Positions 1-4,587 of a stretch of 5,181 nt of DNA are shown here, piece after piece (position 1 is the stretch's first letter; every line of letters starts with the position of its first letter). Source of the DNA: Desulfobacteraceae bacterium (lineage in GTDB: Bacteria > Desulfobacterota > Desulfobacteria > Desulfobacterales > Desulfosalsimonadaceae); NCBI GenBank assembly GCA_007131845.1, contig SLPT01000194.1, positions 1-5,181 on the forward strand. Direction: 5' to 3'. A program made the translations under genes and the position numbers. The notes beneath the pieces were generated by a model that saw only the letters and a list, made by a program, of their open reading frames with translations, was not told the DNA's origin and made no database searches.

Positions 1-13
1 CGCAGCCGGTAAA

Positions 14-54
14 TAGTGGCGGAACGAAAACCGGGATTTTTGGTTCCGCCACTA
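14..54. repeat. Perfect 12-bp inverted repeat (hairpin) downstream of tRNA-Leu
   Basis: Bases 14-25 (TAGTGGCGGAAC) pair perfectly with 43-54. After one mismatch (26/42), four more A:T pairs form (27-30 with 38-41), leaving a 7-nt loop. Neither strand has a T-run on the side needed for a classical intrinsic terminator: the plus strand is followed by A-rich sequence, and the minus strand by ATTTACC. It lies 23 bp beyond the tRNA 3' end and could still help end or process the tRNA transcript. Nine bases of the arm (GTGGCGGAA) also occur in the 5' part of the neighbouring tRNA-Leu. Function unknown. Confidence 0.7.
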
Positions 55-76
55 AAAATAAAAGGGCAACAGGAAA

Positions 77-164
77 TGGTGCCTGGGGCGGGAATCGAAC
101 CCGCACGACCACTGGGATCAAGGGATTTTAAGTCCCTTGCGTCTACCTATTCCGCCACCCAGGC
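77..164 (-). tRNA. tRNA-Leu, anticodon UAA, CCA encoded
   Basis: On the minus strand this 88-nt sequence folds as a class II (long variable arm) tRNA. The 7-bp acceptor stem GCCTGGG/CCCAGGC is perfect. The D-arm region reads GGCGGAATAGGTAGACGC, typical of bacterial leucine tRNAs. The anticodon stem AGGGA/TCCCT encloses the loop CTTAAAA, placing anticodon TAA at plus-strand 128-130. The T arm is GCGGG-TTCGATT-CCCGC. The discriminator base is A (position 80), followed by a genomically encoded CCA (79-77). The tRNA reads UUA codons, and UUG by wobble. It is transcribed divergently from the maf side. A weak possible promoter for it on the minus strand (TTGCTT at 215-210, 17-bp spacer, TATCTG at 192-187) would give a 5' leader of about 15 nt, but the match is poor. 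Confidence 0.97.
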
Positions 165-194
165 AAATAAATATCTCTTTAAATTTCAGATACT

Positions 195-223
195 TTTAAA
201 AACTATTTAAAGCAAAATATGAA
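195..223 (+). promoter_or_regulatory. Weak candidate sigma-70 promoter upstream of maf
   Basis: TTTAAA (195-200), a 17-bp spacer and TATGAA (218-223) each match 4 of 6 consensus bases. The predicted start near 230 lies upstream of the GAGGAG at 251-256 and of maf. The 165-240 stretch is very AT-rich, so chance matches are expected. The call rests on position and spacing only. Confidence 0.22.
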
Positions 224-250
224 GATAGGCTTCAATAACCAGGTAAACAA

Positions 251-444
251 GAGGAGTCATACATGAAAATAAAGGACCATTCAAGATGTTTTCCGCCAGT
301 CAGCAAAGCCGCCTGAAAGCATTACCCTTCGATCGGTTCATGCGGATGACGAAAAGACGGTCGCGGTATTTCAGGGCATGGCTATTGACATACAACAGCT
401 CAGGGGCTTGTTTGCGCCTTGTAAAACACCATTGGATCTGGTAA
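251..444 (+). other. Leader region with strong SD and a possibly frameshifted small reading frame
   Basis: GAGGAG (251-256) sits 6 nt before ATG (263), an excellent ribosome binding site with no long ORF attached: that frame ends at TGA 314-316 after 17 codons. The frame one base later (agg at 273 onward) has no stop until 575 and reads as a compositionally protein-like peptide up to about 450, with few Cys or Trp and a mix of acidic and hydrophobic residues. It lacks its own ATG/GTG/TTG start before 378. Removing one base from the A-run near 271-273 would join the good SD/ATG to this frame. A second frame gives a 52-residue ORF at 286-444 that stops 9 bp before maf, but it is rich in Arg, Trp and Cys and looks artefactual. 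The region may be a broken gene, a leader peptide or simply the maf 5' untranslated region. I do not recognise any product. Confidence 0.25.
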
Positions 445-453
445 GGCTTCGCC

Positions 454-1062
454 ATGTTGAATACTGCGGCAAACCCAATACCGGACATCATTCTTGCATC
501 CAAATCCCCCCGGCGCATCCGGATGCTCAAGGAGCAGCAGATCGACTTCATGGCCGTCGATTCAGGCGTGGATGAAACTACCGTATCTGCTGCCAATCCG
601 GAAGAACTCGTTTTAAAACTGGCCGTGTATAAGGCAGAGGCCGTATCAGCGGATTACACCGATCGCTGGGTCATTGGAGCGGATTCCGTGGTCGTTGTCG
701 ATGGCCGGGTGCTCAATAAGCCGGACTCCAGGGAGCATGCACGGCAGATGCTCATTCAGCTATCCAACCGGACGCACCGGGTGATGACCGGATTCGCGGT
801 TATCCGCCAAACTGTTGGACACCGGTTTGCGGACGTGGTAATTTCGGAAGTGAGCTTCAAAAAACTAGGCAACGAGGAAATCGACTGGTACACAGGGCTG
901 AAAGAGCCCTACGACAAGGCGGGCGGCTATGCCATCCAGGGAGTCGGTGCTTTCATGATCAAAAGCATCAACGGCTCCTATACCAACGTAGTGGGACTTC
1001 CCCTATCCGAGGTTCTGGATCACCTGGCGGCATGCGGCGCCCTGCACCGAATCAAAGATTGA
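454..1062 (+). CDS. maf: Maf-family nucleoside triphosphate pyrophosphatase (YhdE-like)
   Basis: A 202-residue cytoplasmic enzyme of the Maf/HAM1-like fold. The family hydrolyses non-canonical or pyrimidine nucleoside triphosphates (dTTP/UTP in YhdE-type members) to the monophosphate and PPi, and is linked to house-cleaning and septum-related growth arrest. Visible signatures are LASKSPRR (residues 14-21, nucleotide-phosphate binding), GADSVV (75-80) with the presumed catalytic Asp77, LNKP (87-90), YDKAGGYAIQG (153-163) and NGSYTNVVGLPL (173-184). The last two fit the YhdE-type rather than the m7GTP-type (YceF) branch. The ATG at 454 is the first start after an in-frame TAA (442-444) and has TAAGG at 442-446, spaced 7 nt. 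Length is normal for the family. The 3' end appears altered: the TGA stop (1060-1062) takes its last two bases from an inserted palindromic element. The ancestral gene probably continued 16 more codons into yggS. Specificity is inferred from motifs only. Confidence 0.95.
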   Translation: MLNTAANPIPDIILASKSPRRIRMLKEQQIDFMAVDSGVDETTVSAANPEELVLKLAVYKAEAVSADYTDRWVIGADSVVVVDGRVLNKPDSREHARQMLIQLSNRTHRVMTGFAVIRQTVGHRFADVVISEVSFKKLGNEEIDWYTGLKEPYDKAGGYAIQGVGAFMIKSINGSYTNVVGLPLSEVLDHLAACGALHRIKD

Positions 1063-1185
1063 CGGCTTCGTATAAAGTCCACTATCTGCGCCTGCGCGCA
1101 ATTTTTCAGAATTTCACGTACGCCAAGTACGCTGCATTCTTCAAAATTGCGCAAGCCTTGATCTTGAACTTTTTAAAAAGCCGTC
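1061..1185. repeat. 125-bp imperfect palindrome (long hairpin)
   Basis: The outer arms 1061-1068 (GACGGCTT) and 1178-1185 are perfect complements. Pairing continues imperfectly through about 1071-1085 and 1161-1175. A strong middle stem pairs 1096-1112 with 1136-1152 (15 of 17 pairs). The tip is a 5-bp stem CGTAC (1117-1121) / GTACG (1127-1131) with a GCCAA loop. Such a structure would fold in mRNA between maf and yggS and could stall ribosomes, protect the maf 3' end or attenuate transcription. No T-run follows the hairpin, so it is not a classical intrinsic terminator. It resembles dispersed palindromic repeats I recall from Desulfobacterales genomes; this was not checked. Confidence 0.85.
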
Positions 1186-1208
1186 AGATCGCGACTTTTT
1201 ACGAGTGC
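1062..1208. mobile_element. MITE-like palindromic insertion flanked by 11-bp direct repeats
   Basis: The 11-mer ATCAAAGATTG occurs at 1051-1061 (end of maf) and again at 1209-1219. The roughly 147 bp between the copies contain a long imperfect palindrome and encode nothing recognisable. Deleting 158 bp (the element plus one repeat copy) restores a maf frame that runs through 1209-1268 and ends in a TGA overlapping the yggS ATG. This is the pattern expected of an insertion with an 11-bp target-site duplication. There is no transposase, so any mobility would depend on a protein encoded elsewhere. The exact boundary is uncertain because the palindrome's first G (1061) lies in the direct repeat and its right arm ends at 1185, about 23 bp before the second copy. 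Alternatively the repeated bases may be part of the element's own ends. Confidence 0.55.
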
Positions 1209-1268
1209 ATCAAAGATTGGAATCACGGACCATCCGCAGCCGGAGGCCGGGCAGAAAACGAATCATGA
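1209..1268 (+). pseudogene. Probable displaced 3' tail of ancestral maf
   Basis: Read in phase with the second copy of the direct repeat, this stretch gives Ile-Lys-Asp (the same residues that end present-day Maf) followed by 16 more codons without a stop. It closes at TGA 1266-1268, which overlaps the yggS ATG (1265-1267) in the classic ATGA arrangement also seen at yggS/queH. I infer that it was the original Maf C-terminus before the palindromic element inserted, giving an ancestral protein of about 218 residues. The tail is not conserved sequence I recognise, so the inference rests on frame, repeat and overlap agreeing. Confidence 0.5.
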
Positions 1269-2065
1269 AAACGACGGAAGAAAACCTGGAACATATCCGG
1301 CAGAACATCGCCGAAGCCGCCCTCAGAAGAGGCCGGCGCCCCGATGACATCCGGATTGTGGGAGTAACCAAGACTGTTTCTCCCCAACAGATCGCCTCAG
1401 CGATCAGAGCCGGCATTGAAATATTAGGGGGAAACTATGTCCAGGAAACCCTGGATAAAATGGCAGCCCTTTCCGCGCTGAACCTGGATACCCCGGTATC
1501 CTGGCATTTTATCGGAAGGCTCCAGTCCAACAAGGCAAAATTTGCGGTTAGATATTTCGATCTGATCCATTCCGTCCACAATGAAAAGCTCGCCGCAGAA
1601 ATCAACCGCCAGGCGGCACGCAATGACAAGGTTCAGGATGTCCTCATCCAGGTCAATACCGGCGACGAATCTTCCAAGAATGGAATTAATCCCAACGAGG
1701 CCCCGGAACTCGTCCGGCGCATGGAGGCCATGAAAAACACCCGCGTCCGGGGGCTGATGACCATGCCCCCCTTTTTTGATGAGCCCGAGCGGGTACGACC
1801 GTTTTTCCGGATTCTTTGCGACCTGAAAAAACGGATCGAGGATGAAGTCCTGGCGCATAGCGCATCAGCAGCCGCCATCGGGGATGCCTCCGCTGATCAT
1901 TCCGGAGGTGTCTCCGGGGATGCTTTCCGGGACGCCTCCGGGGACAACCCCGGAGCCACCATGGACCACCTTTCCATGGGAATGACGGGAGACTACGAGA
2001 CTGCCGTTGAGGAGGGAGCGACCCTTGTGCGGATCGGCACGGCAATTTTCGGAGAAAGACAATGA
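1265..2065 (+). CDS. yggS: YggS/PLPBP-family pyridoxal 5'-phosphate homeostasis protein
   Basis: A 266-residue cytoplasmic protein of the alanine-racemase-like TIM-barrel fold (YggS, YlmE, human PLPBP). The family binds PLP without a known catalytic reaction and buffers vitamin B6 and amino-acid/keto-acid pools. Visible signatures are VTKT with the PLP Schiff-base Lys36 (same number as in E. coli YggS), GGNYVQE (55-61), WHFIGRLQSNK (80-90), QVNTGDESSKNG (129-140), RGLMTMPP (162-169) and LSMGMTGDYE (236-245) followed by VRIGTAIFG (255-263). Usual length is about 225-235 residues. The excess comes from a low-complexity insert at roughly 196-232, whose core is a four-residue repeat. In the first block the family's usual GENYVQE has Gly56 in place of Glu. 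ATG 1265 is chosen because similarity starts there; the upstream ATG at 1205 only adds junction sequence. No good SD is close (GGAGG at 1242-1246 is 18 nt away), consistent with past translational coupling to maf. It overlaps queH by 4 bp. Confidence 0.95.
   Translation: MKTTEENLEHIRQNIAEAALRRGRRPDDIRIVGVTKTVSPQQIASAIRAGIEILGGNYVQETLDKMAALSALNLDTPVSWHFIGRLQSNKAKFAVRYFDLIHSVHNEKLAAEINRQAARNDKVQDVLIQVNTGDESSKNGINPNEAPELVRRMEAMKNTRVRGLMTMPPFFDEPERVRPFFRILCDLKKRIEDEVLAHSASAAAIGDASADHSGGVSGDAFRDASGDNPGATMDHLSMGMTGDYETAVEEGATLVRIGTAIFGERQ
1880..1951 (+). repeat. 12-bp minisatellite, six degenerate units, inside yggS
   Basis: Six head-to-tail 12-bp units starting at 1880, 1892, 1904, 1916, 1928 and 1940 share the consensus GGGGATGCCTCC. 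The first unit equals the consensus and the fifth differs at only two positions. The array is in register with the yggS codons (unit 1 begins at codon 206), so each unit encodes a four-residue repeat of the type Gly-Asp-Ala-Ser (residues 206-229). Because the unit length is a multiple of three, copy-number changes would keep the frame. It lies in a loop between the RGLMTMPP and LSMGM core blocks. Confidence 0.85.
2051..2058 (+). promoter_or_regulatory. Ribosome binding site for queH inside yggS
   Basis: GGAGAAAG lies in the last codons of yggS, with GGAG ending 7 nt before the queH ATG at 2062. With the ATGA stop/start overlap, it supports the chosen start and efficient translation by coupling or direct initiation. 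Confidence 0.75.
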
Positions 2066-2604
2066 AGGTCCTTCTCCACACTTGCTGCGGGCCCTGCTCC
2101 ATTTATCCCGTAAACATTCTGCGGGACAGGAAATGGATGGTCATGGGCTTTTTCTACCGCCACAACATACACCCTTATACCGAGTGCATGCGGCGCGAAG
2201 AGGCCATCCGACAGTATGCCGAATCCATCGGCATGAAAATGATCTTCCAGCAGGATTACAACCCGGAAGTTTTTTTGCGGCAGGTCGCCTTCCGGGAGTC
2301 GAACCGCTGCCGCATGTGTTATCATGACCGTCTCTATGCTGCCGCAAAAACGGCCAAAGGGGGAAAATTTGATGCGTTTACCTCCACGCTGCTGTTCAGC
2401 CGGCACCAGAACCATGAGCTGATTGCGGAAATTGGCGAGGCGGTGGGCAAAACCGTCGGGGTATGCTTTCATTACGAGGATTTTCGCGACGGATGGAAAG
2501 CCGGCCGTGAGGCATCCAGGGAGCTTGGCATGTACCGCCAGCAGTACTGCGGATGCATATACAGCGAAAAGGATCGCTACTTCCGACCCGCAGAAACCAC
2601 CTGA
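2062..2604 (+). CDS. queH: Epoxyqueuosine reductase QueH
   Basis: A 180-residue cytoplasmic iron-sulfur enzyme (former DUF208 family) that catalyses the last step of queuosine synthesis on tRNA, reducing epoxyqueuosine to queuosine. It is non-homologous to cobalamin-dependent QueG. Visible signatures are HTCCGPCS (residues 6-13; Cys8, Cys9, Cys12), NRCRMCY (81-87; Cys83, Cys86), FTSTLLFSRHQN (106-117) and YRQQYCGCIYSE (158-169; Cys163, Cys165). The Cys8/Cys9 and Cys83/Cys86 set is what the family uses for its metal centre, and the C-terminal CGC block is also diagnostic. Length is close to the usual 180-220. The start is fixed by ATGA overlap with yggS and a good RBS at 2051-2058. QueH carries the organism's Q pathway last step without B12 if queG is absent, which this window cannot show. 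No other queuosine gene is present here. Confidence 0.95.
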   Translation: MKVLLHTCCGPCSIYPVNILRDRKWMVMGFFYRHNIHPYTECMRREEAIRQYAESIGMKMIFQQDYNPEVFLRQVAFRESNRCRMCYHDRLYAAAKTAKGGKFDAFTSTLLFSRHQNHELIAEIGEAVGKTVGVCFHYEDFRDGWKAGREASRELGMYRQQYCGCIYSEKDRYFRPAETT

Positions 2605-2647
2605 ACCCGTTCTTCCGGCACGGGCAACCACGGGCAGACAATCGGGC

Positions 2648-4477
2648 ATGTTCGGAAATTTCATTTACTTTATCATTGCGCTGCTGATCTATACGACCTA
2701 TCAGCCGCCGGCTCAGCCGGAAGTACCCTTTTTCCATGCCCTGCTGATGCTGCTGACCACCACGGCGGCATTTGCCGCGCTCGCCCGCCTACTGTTCAAC
2801 CGGCTGGAAAAATCCTTTGACGAGGGTGATATCGCCCGCGTGGAAGATCATTTCAATTCACTGCTGACGCGGATGTCGATTCTGGCAATCGGCGCCTTTG
2901 CCTTTGTAATCTACATAATCAACCTGGGCGTTTACCTGCAGAACATACGGCTTTTCCGGGCGTTTCCCACCCTGGAGGCCGTTTTTTTCCTAATTTTGTT
3001 CATCTGCTATCTCTCCATCGTATGGGCATCCGCATATGACCTCTATGAACGGCTTAACCGGAGCGGGACATCCCGCAGGGAATATGTGAGATCCAACATT
3101 ACGTTTTCCATACCGGTGCTTCTTCCGTGGTTTTTCCTGTCGGTTATGCTGGATATTATCACTGCCCTTCCCTTCCAGGCACCGAAAGACTTTCTCATGT
3201 CAACCGAAGGACAGATTGCCTACTTCCTGGTTTTTCTGTTTATCATTGCCATTATCGGTCCCTGGCTTATTCAGCGCTTCTGGGGATGCCGGTCGCTTGA
3301 GTCCGGCTATGCACGCTTCCGCATCGAACACATGTGCACAAAGGCAGGGATAAAATACCGCGACATTCTCCTGTGGCCGCTATTCGGCGGAAAAATGATC
3401 ACGGCAGGCGTGATGGGTCTGGTGAGCCGGTTCCGGTACATCATGGTCACCCCCGGCCTGCTTCGCCACCTGAACCCCATTGAACTCGACGCGGTGATCG
3501 CCCATGAGATCGGCCATGTCAAACAGAAGCACCTGCTGTTTTACCTCTTTTTTTTCGTTGGATACCTGGTCATCGCCTTTTCCACGCTCGATCTTATCAT
3601 CTGGAGCATTATCTACCTCAACGCCTCTTTCGGATGGTTCGGCGCACCCGGAGAAGGCGGCGCCATGGTGCCGATCCTCTTTTCGGTCGCCATGATCGTG
3701 ATCTTTTTGCTGTATTTCCGGTTCGTGTTCGGGTATTTCATGCGGAACTTCGAGCGACAGGCAGATATTTTCGTCTACCAGCTCATGGACTCGGCCCATC
3801 CGCTGATCACCACCTTCAAGAAGATCTCGGCAGGCAGCGGACAATCCCCGGACCAGCCCAACTGGCACCATTTTTCCATTACCGAGCGGATCGACTACCT
3901 CCGGAAATGCGAAACCAGCCGGCGATGGATCAATCACCACAACCGGAAAATCCGCATAAGCATCGCCGTGTATGCCGCAGTGATGCTTTTGATCGGAGCC
4001 GGCGGATACCAGCTCCATGCCGGAGGAACGGGCGAGATGATATCGACCAACCTCTTTGAGCGCCTCGTTTTGCAGCAGATCGGAAAAGACCCGGAAAACG
4101 CGGAACTGCACCTGATGCTGGCGGATATCTATCAGGGCACCGGGGAATACGGCAAATCGATCCGGACCTACGAGAAAGCCATATCCCTGGCCCCGGACAA
4201 TGCCAGAGCACTGAACAACCTGGCCTGGCTGCATGCAACCGCGGAAGAAGACAGATATTTCAGGCCCCAAAAAGCCCTTGAGCTGGCCCGGCAGGCCGCC
4301 GACATATCGCGCCGTTCCTACATACTCGATACGCTTGCTGAAAGTTATTATATCAACGGGAAATACGACCAGGCCGTAGAGGCCGGCAAGGAAGCCCTGG
4401 CCCTGGCCACCGAGGACCGGGACTATTACCGGCGGCAACTTGAAAAATTCGAACGGGCCGCCCAAAGCGGCAATTGA
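2648..4477 (+). CDS. Polytopic membrane M48 family zinc metalloprotease with C-terminal TPR domain
   Basis: A 609-residue inner-membrane protein combining an HtpX/Ste24-like M48 peptidase with a TPR tail. Hydrophobic segments lie at about 3-17, 28-50, 77-97, 109-131, 152-173 and 189-208. The catalytic part starts near 212 and carries the zinc motif HEIGH (286-290; His286, Glu287, His290), with the likely third ligand Glu369 in NFERQAD. Further hydrophobic segments are at about 296-325, 340-364 and 437-456. TPR-like helices follow at 485-518 (ending in the typical LAPDN), about 519-552 and 557-590. Positive residues flank segments on the sides that put the protease domain in the cytoplasm and the TPRs in the periplasm. 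The family degrades misfolded or damaged membrane proteins; the substrate here is unknown. BepA also joins M48 to TPRs but is a soluble periplasmic protein. ATG 2648 is the first start beyond queH in this frame. The longer open frame inside queH is overlap. The SD is weak and the gap to queH is 43 bp, so it probably shares the transcript. Confidence 0.92.
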   Translation: MFGNFIYFIIALLIYTTYQPPAQPEVPFFHALLMLLTTTAAFAALARLLFNRLEKSFDEGDIARVEDHFNSLLTRMSILAIGAFAFVIYIINLGVYLQNIRLFRAFPTLEAVFFLILFICYLSIVWASAYDLYERLNRSGTSRREYVRSNITFSIPVLLPWFFLSVMLDIITALPFQAPKDFLMSTEGQIAYFLVFLFIIAIIGPWLIQRFWGCRSLESGYARFRIEHMCTKAGIKYRDILLWPLFGGKMITAGVMGLVSRFRYIMVTPGLLRHLNPIELDAVIAHEIGHVKQKHLLFYLFFFVGYLVIAFSTLDLIIWSIIYLNASFGWFGAPGEGGAMVPILFSVAMIVIFLLYFRFVFGYFMRNFERQADIFVYQLMDSAHPLITTFKKISAGSGQSPDQPNWHHFSITERIDYLRKCETSRRWINHHNRKIRISIAVYAAVMLLIGAGGYQLHAGGTGEMISTNLFERLVLQQIGKDPENAELHLMLADIYQGTGEYGKSIRTYEKAISLAPDNARALNNLAWLHATAEEDRYFRPQKALELARQAADISRRSYILDTLAESYYINGKYDQAVEAGKEALALATEDRDYYRRQLEKFERAAQSGN

Positions 4478-4485
4478 GACCGACG

Positions 4486-4507
4486 CTGAGCTCTCAGGTT
4501 TTATTTT
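4486..4507 (+). terminator. Weak intrinsic-terminator-like hairpin after the M48 gene
   Basis: CTGAG (4486-4490) and CTCAG (4493-4497) form a short stem, realistically 4 bp with a GCTC loop, followed by GTTTTATTTT. It sits 8 bp after the M48 stop, where the end of the operon is expected. The stem is too short to be a strong terminator by itself, so partial read-through is likely. Confidence 0.35.
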
Positions 4508-4551
4508 AAGAATTGTTCAACGGCAACGTGCCGTCCGGATCGTCCGGCTGG

Positions 4552-4580
4552 TTGCGAATAACCGGACAGGGTATTAGTAT
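4552..4580 (+). promoter_or_regulatory. Candidate sigma-70 promoter immediately before the mlaE-type gene
   Basis: TTGCGA (4552-4557), a 17-bp spacer and TAGTAT (4575-4580) each match 4 of 6 consensus bases. The expected start, 7 nt after the -10 box, falls on or beside A4588 of the ATG, implying a leaderless or nearly leaderless mRNA. This agrees with the absence of a Shine-Dalgarno within 12 nt of the ATG. The gap also holds a small inverted repeat CGGCA/TGCCG (4521-4525/4529-4533) and a direct repeat CGTCCGG (4532-4538, 4541-4547) of unknown role. Confidence 0.3.
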
Positions 4581-4587
4581 TGCTTCT

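Noticed and set aside
77..164. tRNA-Leu as an integrated-element attachment site
   Set aside because: No integrase, no second copy of the tRNA 3' end and no island-like genes are visible. The neighbouring genes are housekeeping.
385..390. Perfect TTGACA -35 box upstream of maf
   Set aside because: With a 16-18 bp spacer the candidate -10 hexamers (such as TTGTTT at 408-413) match poorly, so no convincing promoter results.
300..596. 98-residue minus-strand open frame overlapping the maf start
   Set aside because: It has no SD, overlaps the conserved LASKSPRR region of maf antisense, and its translation has no recognisable features.
1032..1268. 78-residue plus-strand open frame spanning the maf end, palindrome and yggS start
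   Set aside because: It reads through the palindromic element and has no SD. Only its last 20 or so codons are meaningful, as the probable old maf tail.
3380..4465. 361-residue open frame on the minus strand opposite the M48 gene
   Set aside because: It is an antisense shadow produced by codon bias. The plus-strand frame has clear HEIGH, TM and TPR signatures, while the antisense product shows no motif or start context.
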